A stretch of 8,328 nucleotides of DNA from an uncultured Lachnospiraceae bacterium (GCA_945492935.1 CALYVE010000064.1:1-8328); one strand, 5' to 3'. Shown: positions 1-6,908, counted from the stretch's first letter. The notes: generated by a model not told the origin, from the letters alone. A program made the numbers and translations.

Positions 1-174
1 TATTTGATTTATTATTTGATTATGGCGCATACAACGATTGGATTATATTCAATGAAAAAATTGTTTTCAATAGCGATTTTTGTCGATGGCACACATTGCA
101 AAATAGCTGGCACAGATTGTAGATTTTATCATTGCATACCGGAAAAACATGTCGAAAAAAATTTCGGATTATAG
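1..174 (+). other. Left-edge region; possible 3' end of an upstream gene
   Basis: No complete gene is visible. Two plus-strand frames run open from the left edge. Frame 3 stays open to a TAG at 120-122; its 39 residues are hydrophilic and aromatic (for example DYGAYNDWIIFNEK), which looks like a plausible protein C-terminus. Frame 1 stays open to a TAG at 172-174, 57 codons, but that tail would overlap the promoter of the next gene and reads less like a protein. At most one is real, and frame 3 is the better candidate. I do not recognise a family from so short a piece. Bases after 122 are AT-rich and hold the promoter of the glycosyltransferase gene. Confidence 0.3.
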
Positions 175-180
175 TATAAT
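152..180 (+). promoter_or_regulatory. Candidate sigma-A promoter of the GT2 gene
   Basis: TCGAAA (152-157) stands 17 bases before a perfect TATAAT (175-180), giving a start near 187 and a leader of about 60 bases. The -35 matches only 4 of 6. A perfect inverted repeat, CGAAA-AAAA-TTTCG (153-166), overlaps the -35 and the spacer and could be an operator, though arms this A/T-rich arise easily by chance. Confidence 0.5.
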
Positions 181-246
181 ATTATGCGGGTATTGTTCGT
201 AAAGCGCCCGATGGAAAGGCAACTTGTAAGATAAGAGGGAAACCAT

Positions 247-2067
247 TTGAATATTTCAGATCAAATCAAAAAGAGCTTAAATTTTATAAAATTCAAAGGC
301 ATTGATGGTGTTGTTTCAACTGTGCGCTATAAGATGAGTGGTCCGGGACTGTCTTACAATGGATGGTACAAGGAAACACATGAGCCGGATGAAGAAGCAC
401 TGACGGTGCAGCGTGAAACGGAATTTGCATATGCACCCAAAATCAGCATTCTTGTGTCTGTATATATGACCCCGGAGTTCTTTTTGCGCGCCATGATTGA
501 ATCTGTCCAAAAGCAGACATATTCAAACTGGGAGCTTTGTATTGTTGATGGCAGCCAGGCACCGGATGAAAGCAGGCAGGAAGAGGAGCAGACGCTGAGT
601 GTGTATGAGCATGTTTACAGTCTGGAAACAGAAAAAACCATTCGCCAATATGCAGATGAAGATCCCCGTATTCACTATGAGCTGCTCGATAAAAACCGTG
701 GAATTTGCGACAATACAAACCGTGCACTTGCTATGGCAACCGGTGATTTCGTTGCGCTGTTGGATCATGACGATATTTTGACGGAGGATGCTCTTTTTCA
801 GGTTGTAAGTGCACTTCAGGACGAGAAGATTGATGTGATTTATTCGGATGAGGATAAAATGTCGGAGGATGGAACGAAATTTTCAGATCCGGCTTTGAAG
901 ACAGATTTTAATTTGGATTTGTTGCGCAGTTATCCTTACATTGCTAATTTTTTAGTTGTCCGTACATCTCTGGCAAGGCAGATCGGCGGTTTTCGCCGGG
1001 AATTTGATGCTGTTCGTGATTACGATTTTATGCTTCGATGTCTGGAGGCACTTGCATCGGATTGCGGACTTTCCTCAGCGCTGTTACGTGACAAGATCCA
1101 TCATATTCCTCGTGTTCTTTATCATACAAGAATGCATAACCGTACGAATGAAGCGTATGCGCGCAAGCGCGAATGCTCTCATAATGCAGGAAAAAAGGCA
1201 CTTGCCGCACACCTTGAACGACTTGACTGTTATGCCACGGTTGCTTACACAGATATGAAGGGTGTCTATCATGTTACGTATGAGACTCCGGGGAATCCAT
1301 TGTTATCCATTATTGTTACGGCTTGCGCGGATGTTGCGTTGCTTGAGAAGTGCATAATGCCGCTTTTTGAACGTACGCGGTACAGCAACTTCGAAATAAT
1401 TGTTGTAGATGGGATGGTCTTGCAGGAAAAAGCAGCTGCATATCATAAACTTGAGTCAAAACGCAGAAACCTTAAGGTTGTATTTTGCCGTGAGAGTGAC
1501 AATCAAAATCGTTGGCGTAATTTTGCAGCCGCGCAGGCAAAGGGAGAGTATCTTCTCTTTTTGAACGGAGATATTGAGATTGCTGATTCGGCATCCATCA
1601 GTGAAATGATCGGCTGCTGTATGCGAAAGGAAATTGGCATAGTGGGCGGAAGTGTATTCTCCGCAAATGGTGTCATGGTACATAGCGGTCTTGTTATCCG
1701 GGCAGATGGTTCTGTAATTGATGCCTATCGCGGGATGCGAAAAGGCGGATTCGGATATTTGATGCATAACCGTATGAATTGCGATTATGCGGCTGTTTCC
1801 GAGGAGTGCCTTATGATAAAAAAAGATTTATTTAACAGTCTTGGAGGATTCTCAATCGATGCAAACGCGCTTGCGGCATCCGTTGATTTGGGGCTTCGGA
1901 CATGGGAAAAACAAATGATTGTCATGTGTGCTGCGAATGCCGTCTGGTGTAAGCACACAAAAAATAACGAGACCGTTTATAAGGTTAAGCCTGAAAACAA
2001 TCTCGTTACAAAATATTCATTCTATAATCCAAACTTTGCAGACAACAAAGCGCCGTTTAGCTTATGA
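247..2067 (+). CDS. Tandem-domain family 2 glycosyltransferase
   Basis: This is a 606-residue cytoplasmic or membrane-associated sugar transferase with two GT-A (GT2) domains in tandem, an architecture common in surface polysaccharide clusters of Gram-positive bacteria. Domain 1 (about residues 64-300) starts with KISILVSVY, has the metal-binding LDHDD (172-176), YSDEDK, and an acceptor-side RDYDF (257-261) followed by IPRVLYHTR. Domain 2 (about 352-590) starts with LLSIIVTA and has LNGDIE (439-444), a GGSVFSANGVMVHSG segment and SVDLGLR (545-551), where the family usually has D/N-V-D. There is no transmembrane helix or signal peptide. An acidic, Gln/Glu-rich insertion lies near residues 104-125. 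The TTG start at 247 is chosen because AGAGGGA (234-240) lies 6 bases upstream; the next ATG (334) would trim the N-terminus by 29 residues and has no comparable site. Sugar donor and acceptor cannot be read from the sequence. A rhamnan or similar cell-wall glycan is a guess from relatives. Confidence 0.9.
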   Translation: MNISDQIKKSLNFIKFKGIDGVVSTVRYKMSGPGLSYNGWYKETHEPDEEALTVQRETEFAYAPKISILVSVYMTPEFFLRAMIESVQKQTYSNWELCIVDGSQAPDESRQEEEQTLSVYEHVYSLETEKTIRQYADEDPRIHYELLDKNRGICDNTNRALAMATGDFVALLDHDDILTEDALFQVVSALQDEKIDVIYSDEDKMSEDGTKFSDPALKTDFNLDLLRSYPYIANFLVVRTSLARQIGGFRREFDAVRDYDFMLRCLEALASDCGLSSALLRDKIHHIPRVLYHTRMHNRTNEAYARKRECSHNAGKKALAAHLERLDCYATVAYTDMKGVYHVTYETPGNPLLSIIVTACADVALLEKCIMPLFERTRYSNFEIIVVDGMVLQEKAAAYHKLESKRRNLKVVFCRESDNQNRWRNFAAAQAKGEYLLFLNGDIEIADSASISEMIGCCMRKEIGIVGGSVFSANGVMVHSGLVIRADGSVIDAYRGMRKGGFGYLMHNRMNCDYAAVSEECLMIKKDLFNSLGGFSIDANALAASVDLGLRTWEKQMIVMCAANAVWCKHTKNNETVYKVKPENNLVTKYSFYNPNFADNKAPFSL

Positions 2068-2075
2068 TACTGCTT

Positions 2076-3548
2076 CTATTGGGTTACGGAATCTTCTTCC
2101 AAATCCGCCTTTGTCAAAGTGCGGATTTGTTTGTCTGTAATGTTGTCGATTTCGACGATACGTGATGCCTGTCTTGCGATGGCACGTTCGATGTAATTGC
2201 GAACCTCTCTTGCATTTGCGAAGTTTTCGTCGTGGGCATTCGCACGCGCATTCAAGTATTCTTTTACATATTTTGCACCCGCTTCGTTTGGTTCATATTC
2301 CTGTTTTTTACACATTGACATGAAAATATCATAAAGCTGTTCGCCGGTGTAATCCTTGAACATGATGTATTTGTTAAATCTGGATTTAAGACCCGGGTTT
2401 GAATTAACGAATTCCTCCATCAGTTCGGTGTAACCGGCAACGATAACAATCAGATTGTCACGGTTATCCTCCATGAGCTTTAGGAGCGTATCGACAGCCT
2501 CCTGACCAAAGTCCTTGCCGTCCTTATTGGCTGTAAGTGTATAGGCTTCATCGATGAACAATACGCCGCCAAGCGCGCTTTCCACAACCTCACGTGTCTT
2601 CGTTGCAGTCTGTCCGACATAGCCCTCCACAAGGCTTGAACGATCAACCTCTACAAGCTGTCCTGTCTCAAGTACGCCGAGACAACCGTATATTTTTGCA
2701 AGCAATCTTGCAACGGTTGTTTTGCCGGTACCCGGATTACCTGAAAATACCATATGAAGCGAAAGTGTAGGCTGCTTCATGCCGCGCTCCTCGCGAAGCT
2801 TTTTGACTTTCAGTAAATTGACGAGGTTTTTGATGTCCTTTTTGACGTCCTCCAGTCCGGTGAGCTCATTTAACTCTTTCATAAGTTCATCCAGTGTTAC
2901 ATCTTCTTCGCCGACAGCCTCTTTGTTGAGCTTGCCCTTCATTGCCTCTAACGAAGCATTAGCGGCTGATGTCTTTGCGGCGGCAGGCTTGATATTTTTA
3001 TTTGTCGCCTTGCTTCCGTTGACAGGAGTAATTTTACCGCCTTCGTTTGTAGCATCAAAAAGCTTATGCTTTCGAAGATAATTCTCGATCATCGTTGTGT
3101 ACAAGGTAAGATTATCGGTTTCGTTCGCTGTCTGAAGGTTGTTCGATGCTATAAAAGCCTGTCCAAGGGAAACGTAAAGATTATACAAATTACGCGCCTT
3201 TGAGAAGCCTTTTGTAGTATAAGCCGTCTTGCCTGACAAATCCGCCTCTGCAAAATAGGTGAGGGAACGCGGAACCGTGCGGACGAAGGCTTCGTTGCAG
3301 GTACGTTCGTATTTGAAACGGATTAATTTATCGAGTGTGAAATATTCACCGAGATATTCGTGGATGAAGCTTGTTTCCTCAACCATGGAACCACTGTTTG
3401 TGTCTAACAAAAATGCAAGATACTGAAGTAAATCAAAACGAATCATTTCGCGCATGGAAATGTCGGTCTTCGGGCCAAATCCCTGTTGCACAATAATTTC
3501 GCCATACATATAACAATCGTTAAGCTCTTGTTTTAGGTTTATAGACAT
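2076..3548 (-). CDS. CbbX/SpoVK-type AAA+ ATPase with unassigned N-terminal domain
   Basis: This 490-residue cytoplasmic protein has a C-terminal AAA+ module of the CbbX/CfxQ/SpoVK family, hexameric ATPases that remodel protein substrates by threading them. The AAA+ part (about residues 217-485) is intact: Walker A GNPGTGKT (270-277), pore-loop EGYVGQT with Tyr310, Walker B VLFIDE (329-334), sensor 1 region IVIVAGY, arginine finger Arg390 in NPGLKSRF, and sensor 2 Arg447 in NAREVRN. Residues 1-165 look all-helical and match nothing I can name; 170-212 is an Ala/Lys/Asn-rich linker. The open frame continues upstream to 3755, but that extension crosses the promoter. I choose the ATG at 3546-3548 because AAAGGA (3555-3560) precedes it by 6 bases. 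It stands alone, convergent with the glycosyltransferase and divergent from hisA. No RuBisCO, sporulation or type VII secretion gene is visible to name its substrate, so spoVK or cbbX is not assigned. Confidence 0.88.
   Translation of the reverse strand: MSINLKQELNDCYMYGEIIVQQGFGPKTDISMREMIRFDLLQYLAFLLDTNSGSMVEETSFIHEYLGEYFTLDKLIRFKYERTCNEAFVRTVPRSLTYFAEADLSGKTAYTTKGFSKARNLYNLYVSLGQAFIASNNLQTANETDNLTLYTTMIENYLRKHKLFDATNEGGKITPVNGSKATNKNIKPAAAKTSAANASLEAMKGKLNKEAVGEEDVTLDELMKELNELTGLEDVKKDIKNLVNLLKVKKLREERGMKQPTLSLHMVFSGNPGTGKTTVARLLAKIYGCLGVLETGQLVEVDRSSLVEGYVGQTATKTREVVESALGGVLFIDEAYTLTANKDGKDFGQEAVDTLLKLMEDNRDNLIVIVAGYTELMEEFVNSNPGLKSRFNKYIMFKDYTGEQLYDIFMSMCKKQEYEPNEAGAKYVKEYLNARANAHDENFANAREVRNYIERAIARQASRIVEIDNITDKQIRTLTKADLEEDSVTQ
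2100..2129 (+). terminator. Possible terminator for the GT2 gene, inside the opposing gene
   Basis: A nearly perfect hairpin has outer arms CAAATCCGC (2100-2108) and GCGGATTTG (2121-2129), and an inner stem CTTT/AAAG closed by a tight loop, with one bulged T at 2120. It begins 33 bases after the glycosyltransferase stop codon and is followed by TTTGTCTG, a weak T tract. It lies within the last codons of the convergent AAA+ gene. The stem is convincing, but the poor T tract makes the terminator function uncertain. Confidence 0.4.
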
Positions 3549-3589
3549 GATGTATCCTTTCTTTGTTCGTAAATGTCTTTTGAAAAAGT

Positions 3590-3616
3590 CTTGTTGAAAT
3601 GTGGTTTCACGACAAG
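3590..3616 (-). promoter_or_regulatory. Hairpin at the 5' end of the AAA+ transcript
   Basis: The arms CTTGT+TGAAA (3590-3599) and TTTCA+ACAAG (3605-3616, with CG bulged at 3610-3611) form a 10-base-pair stem around a 5-base loop. With the predicted start near 3621 on the minus strand, the stem sits within the first few bases of the transcript, the usual place for an mRNA-stabilising 5' stem. It could instead be a protein-binding dyad. Confidence 0.35.
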
Positions 3617-3627
3617 AATTTGGCATT

Positions 3628-3657
3628 ATTATAGCACCGGGACAAACATTGCGTAAA
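3628..3657 (-). promoter_or_regulatory. Promoter of the AAA+ ATPase gene
   Basis: Read on the minus strand, a perfect TATAAT (3628-3633) is preceded by TGC, making an extended -10 element. The -35 is weaker: TTTACG (3652-3657) at 18 bases. The extended -10 can make up for a poor -35. Transcription would start near 3621, leaving a leader of about 70 bases. Confidence 0.6.
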
Positions 3658-3669
3658 GTGGGAAATTTG

Positions 3670-3698
3670 TTGAAAAACAAGGTAGAATATGCTACAAT
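3670..3698 (+). promoter_or_regulatory. Promoter of hisA
   Basis: TTGAAA (3670-3675) and TACAAT (3693-3698) are separated by exactly 17 bases, each one mismatch from the sigma-A consensus. The start would be near 3705, giving a leader of about 35 bases. The two divergent promoters do not overlap: their -35 boxes are 12 bases apart. No leader peptide or T-box is visible in so short a leader. Confidence 0.7.
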
Positions 3699-3739
3699 CA
3701 GTCTACTTATAAGACGTAACGTGCAAAGGAGCATACGAT

Positions 3740-4519
3740 ATGTTTTTTCGACCATGTATTGATATTCATAATGGCGTAGTAAAGCAGATAGTCGGAGGCA
3801 GCCTACGGGATGAAGCCGATAGTGCTACAGACAATTTTGTATGTGAACAGGGCGGAGATTATTTTGCAAAGCTTTACAGAGATAGTGGTCTTAAGGGGGG
3901 ACATATCATTTTGTTAAATGCTTCGCAGAGTCCGTACTATGAGGCGGATGTAAAGCAGGCGAAGGCTGCGCTTGCAGCGTATCCAATGGGACTTCAGATT
4001 GGCGGCGGTATTAATGCTGATAATGCAAAGCTTTTTCTGGATATGGGAGCATCTCATGTTATTGTGACCTCCTATGTGTTTCAAGATGGTAAGATATTTT
4101 ATGACAATCTTGAACGGTTGGTCCAAGCGGTAGGGAAGGAACGGATTGTTCTGGATCTTAGTTGTCGCAAACGTGATGGTGCTTATTATATTGTCACCGA
4201 CCGCTGGCAGAAATATACAGATGTTGTTGTTTGCCCCGAAACGCTTGATACACTTGCATCATATTGCAGTGAATATTTGATTCATGCGGTTGATGTTGAA
4301 GGAAAGGCAAAGGGAATCGAAACAGATTTGGTCAGGATGCTTGGCGAATGGGGGAAAATACCAATGACATACGCCGGTGGCGTTGGTTCCTTTGAGGATT
4401 TGCGACTGTTAAGAGAGCTTGGAAAGAATAAATTAGATGTGACAATCGGAAGCGCACTCGATATTTTTGGCGGTTCTATGCGTTATGAGGATGTCCTGAC
4501 ATTTTGCGAGGACGAATGA
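3740..4519 (+). CDS. hisA: HisA, eukaryotic (HIS6) type: ProFAR isomerase
   Basis: This 259-residue cytoplasmic enzyme should catalyse the fourth step of histidine biosynthesis, the Amadori rearrangement of ProFAR to PRFAR (EC 5.3.1.16), on a (beta/alpha)8 barrel. The sequence follows the yeast HIS6 version: CIDIHNGVVKQIVGG (6-20), LQIGGGIN (85-92), VIVTSYVF, RIVLDLSCRK (135-144), FLIH-like YLIHAVDVEG (179-188), TYAGGVGS (210-217) and VTIGSALDIFGG (234-245) correspond block by block to the yeast protein as I remember it. The two acid/base aspartates are present, Asp8 and Asp139, as are the phosphate-binding glycine loops. The length fits the family. AAAGGAG (3725-3731) lies 8 bases before the ATG. 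No other his gene is in view, so it is outside a compact his operon, at least on this side. Its only downstream neighbour is a cellulase gene, possibly cotranscribed. HisF is less likely, because the HIS6-specific blocks match so well. Confidence 0.93.
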   Translation: MFFRPCIDIHNGVVKQIVGGSLRDEADSATDNFVCEQGGDYFAKLYRDSGLKGGHIILLNASQSPYYEADVKQAKAALAAYPMGLQIGGGINADNAKLFLDMGASHVIVTSYVFQDGKIFYDNLERLVQAVGKERIVLDLSCRKRDGAYYIVTDRWQKYTDVVVCPETLDTLASYCSEYLIHAVDVEGKAKGIETDLVRMLGEWGKIPMTYAGGVGSFEDLRLLRELGKNKLDVTIGSALDIFGGSMRYEDVLTFCEDE

Positions 4520-4544
4520 AATGGTTTCAGATGAATTGTGCTTT

Positions 4545-4577
4545 GTGCGTAAATAAGCTGTGTCACAGTTGACGCAC
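4545..4577 (+). promoter_or_regulatory. Nested inverted repeat upstream of the cellulase gene
   Basis: The outer arms GTGCGT (4545-4550) and ACGCAC (4572-4577) enclose an inner palindrome CTGTG-T-CACAG (4558-4568), with unequal internal loops of 7 and 3 bases. The structure ends 6 bases before the cellulase ribosome binding site. There is no T tract, so it is not a standard terminator. It could be an operator (the inner palindrome is a good dyad), an mRNA processing site, or a structure affecting translation of the cellulase. Confidence 0.4.
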
Positions 4578-4596
4578 GGATGTGAGGAGGATAAGG

Positions 4597-6888
4597 ATGA
4601 GAAAAATGAAGAAAGCTGCCGCATACGTTATGGCAGCTGCAATGATGTTTTCTATGATAGGTTGTGGCAAGAAGAATGAAGAAGCCACAAGCGCGACGAC
4701 AGCTACCGGCTCAGATGCGCAGACTACACAGGCTGCTGTGATAGAAGACGATGGTGACTGGGTTACAACGGAGGCGGCTCTGCCTGACACAAGAAGATTT
4801 ACAATTGAAGAGGGCTCGGATGCGATTGGTATCAATTTTGATGACAATGACCTGCATGGATTTACAACTTTTGCTGAGGGTGGCGTTTTTGACATCGAAG
4901 CAAAGGGGGGAGCCTGTGAGGTAAACATTTCAGGTATCGGAACGGCAGAACATGGCTGTCAGGTTTATTTTGATGGTTTTGCCATGGCGAATGGCTGCAA
5001 ATACCGCATGTGCTTTGACATTACTTCTTCCGTGGAGCGAATGTTTGAGTGGCGTATTCAGTTAAATGGCGGCGATTATCATGCATATGCAAGTGATCGT
5101 GTAAATATCGGACCGGAGACCGTATCGGTAGATTATGAATTTACAATGGAAGAGACTTCAGACCCTGCGCCAAGACTTGCTTTTAACCTTGGTAAGTACG
5201 AGGGTTTTGAAGATATCGGAGCACATACAGTCACAATCGATAACGTTTCGTTATTCGTAGTCGATGGTTCAAATGCAGAGGTCATTAAGGGCTGTCCTGT
5301 ACCGATTCAGGTTAAGGTTAACCAGATCGGTTATAAGCCGGATGATGTAAAGTCTGTACTTGTAACATCTCCGGATGATGAGAAATTTAAGGTTGTTAAT
5401 GTATCGACAAATGAAACCGTTTACATTGGTACTTATTCCGCTGCGGCATTTGATCCTGCTATGGGCACATCTGTCCGCATCGGTGATTTTTCGGAGGTAA
5501 CAGCACCCGGAACTTATCAGATTATTTCCAGTCCGTCGGGTGCGTCTTATGAATTTGATATTGGCGATGGATTATATGATGATATTTACAAAGATGTAGT
5601 ACTTATGCTGTACAACCAGCGTTGCGGAACGAAGCTTGAGGCTTCTGTTTCAGGAGATTTTGCACACGATGCATGTCATACGCAGGAGGCAACGGTTTAT
5701 GGCGATACTTCCGGTAAGACATATGATGTTTCCGGTGGCTGGCATGATGCGGGTGACTATGGTCGATATGTAGTACCCGGCGCAAAGACAGTCGAGGATT
5801 TATTCCTTGCTTATGAGGATTTTGATTATACGGCTGATGATATCGGAATTCCGGAAAGTGGAAATGGAGTTCCTGATTTGTTAGATGAGGCAAGATATGA
5901 GCTTGAGTGGATGCTTAAGATGCAGGATGAAGCAACGGGTGGTGTTTACCACAAGGTAACCGGTCTTACATTCCCGGGAATGGTGCTTGCGACAGAAGAA
6001 ACAGAGGATATGGTACTTGCACCGATTTCTTATGCTGCAACCGCGGATTTTGTTGCAGTTATGGCAAAGGCATCTGTAAATTATGCACAGTATGATCAGG
6101 CGTTTGCGGATACATGTCTTGCTGCCGCAAAGAAAGGCTATGATTTCATGAAGGCGAATCCGGATATGGGCGGCTTTAAGAATCCGGATGAAATATTAAC
6201 CGGTGAATATCCTGACGTCGGACTTACGGATGAGACGTTCTGGGCAGCGGCAGAGCTTTATCTTGCAACATTGGATGACGGTTATCTGGCAGATACAAAG
6301 GAAGCGATTGATACAAAATACAATACAGGTCTTGGCTGGGCAGGCATCGGAGGGTATGCTTTATATGATCTTGCGAAGGCGGAGGGCATTGACAGTGGCT
6401 TGCAGAGCAATGCAAAAGAAAAATTCCTTGCAGTCGCACATAAGAAGCTTTCAAGCTGTCAGACCTCACATATTTTTATAGGTATTGAGACATATCCTTG
6501 GGGAAGTAACATGGTTGTTGCGGGAGACGGTATGTATCTTCTCATGGCAAGCAAGTTAGAGGATGATCCTGCTTATCTTGAATATGCACAGAAGCAGCGT
6601 GATTATATTTTTGGTTTCAATGGTACAGGCTATTGTTATGTAACCGGTTATGGTGATTTGTCACCGCAGGATACACACCACAGACCTTCACAGGCACTTG
6701 GAAAGACAATGCCGGGTATGCTTGTAGGTGGTGCGGATGAGAATCTCGAAGATCCATATGCTTCGGCTGTTCTTTACGGAAAACCGGGAGCACTTGCATA
6801 TGTAGATAACTCACAGAGCTTTTCTTGCAATGAGATTACGATTTACTGGAATTCACCTCTTATTTACCTTATGACAGGATTACAGTAA
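4597..6888 (+). CDS. Lipoprotein glycoside hydrolase family 9 cellulase with CBM4-like and Ig-like domains
   Basis: This 763-residue protein is an exported, membrane-anchored beta-1,4-glucanase, expected to cut cellulose or related beta-glucans at the cell surface. A basic N-terminus and hydrophobic stretch (1-22) end in the lipobox MIGC with Cys23. A Thr/Ala/Glu linker follows (24-60), then a beta-sandwich carbohydrate-binding region of CBM4/9 style (about 67-222, ending TVTIDNVSL), an Ig-like CelD_N domain (about 234-321, opening VKVNQIGY), and the (alpha/alpha)6 GH9 domain (about 323-763). The catalytic residues are all present: Asp384 and Asp387 in WHDAGDYG, the HHR motif (694-696), and the acid Glu746 in NEITIYWNSPLIY. 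No dockerin or SLH repeat is present, so anchoring is by lipid, not by a cellulosome. The ATG at 4597 is chosen because GAGGAGG (4584-4590) is 6 bases upstream; a GTG at 4582 would lie within that site. I see no good promoter in the 77-base gap after hisA, so readthrough from hisA is likely. Confidence 0.92.
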   Translation: MRKMKKAAAYVMAAAMMFSMIGCGKKNEEATSATTATGSDAQTTQAAVIEDDGDWVTTEAALPDTRRFTIEEGSDAIGINFDDNDLHGFTTFAEGGVFDIEAKGGACEVNISGIGTAEHGCQVYFDGFAMANGCKYRMCFDITSSVERMFEWRIQLNGGDYHAYASDRVNIGPETVSVDYEFTMEETSDPAPRLAFNLGKYEGFEDIGAHTVTIDNVSLFVVDGSNAEVIKGCPVPIQVKVNQIGYKPDDVKSVLVTSPDDEKFKVVNVSTNETVYIGTYSAAAFDPAMGTSVRIGDFSEVTAPGTYQIISSPSGASYEFDIGDGLYDDIYKDVVLMLYNQRCGTKLEASVSGDFAHDACHTQEATVYGDTSGKTYDVSGGWHDAGDYGRYVVPGAKTVEDLFLAYEDFDYTADDIGIPESGNGVPDLLDEARYELEWMLKMQDEATGGVYHKVTGLTFPGMVLATEETEDMVLAPISYAATADFVAVMAKASVNYAQYDQAFADTCLAAAKKGYDFMKANPDMGGFKNPDEILTGEYPDVGLTDETFWAAAELYLATLDDGYLADTKEAIDTKYNTGLGWAGIGGYALYDLAKAEGIDSGLQSNAKEKFLAVAHKKLSSCQTSHIFIGIETYPWGSNMVVAGDGMYLLMASKLEDDPAYLEYAQKQRDYIFGFNGTGYCYVTGYGDLSPQDTHHRPSQALGKTMPGMLVGGADENLEDPYASAVLYGKPGALAYVDNSQSFSCNEITIYWNSPLIYLMTGLQ

Positions 6889-6898
6889 AATATAAAAT
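6871..6898 (+). promoter_or_regulatory. Candidate promoter of the GtrA-YfhO gene
   Basis: ATGACA (6871-6876) and TAAAAT (6893-6898), 16 bases apart, are each one mismatch from consensus. The element overlaps the last codons and the stop of the cellulase gene. The start would be near 6905, just before the hairpin at 6909-6962. The region is AT-rich, so a chance match is possible. Confidence 0.35.
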
Positions 6899-6908
6899 AG
6901 ACGAAAAA

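Noticed and set aside
184..211. CGGG/CCCG pairing in the leader of the GT2 gene as part of a riboswitch
   Set aside because: The stem is only four pairs, and I see no conserved core of any riboswitch class I know in the 60-base leader.
2031..2058. CTTTG/CAAAG hairpin at the end of the GT2 gene, as a terminator for the ATPase transcript
   Set aside because: The stem has only five pairs with a 7-base loop and no T tract on the minus strand, so support is too weak.
2779..3081. Ser/Leu-rich 100-codon frame on the plus strand
   Set aside because: It is the antisense shadow of the Lys/Glu-rich linker and AAA+ start of the ATPase gene, with no promoter or ribosome binding site.
3621..3636. Sigma-54-like element on the plus strand: GG (3622-3623), 10 bases, GC (3634-3635), in TGGCA...TAGCA
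   Set aside because: The spacing is right, but the bases are fully explained by the extended -10 of the ATPase promoter on the other strand. hisA already has a good sigma-A promoter, and no enhancer-binding regulator is visible.
3549..3755. 69-residue N-terminal extension of the AAA+ protein
   Set aside because: The frame is open, but it crosses both divergent promoters and the start of hisA. The internal ATG at 3548 has the proper ribosome binding site.
4558..4568. CRP-like site at CTGTGTCACAG
   Set aside because: CRP half-sites need a 6-base spacer between TGTGA and TCACA. Here the halves abut, so this is at best a site for another regulator.
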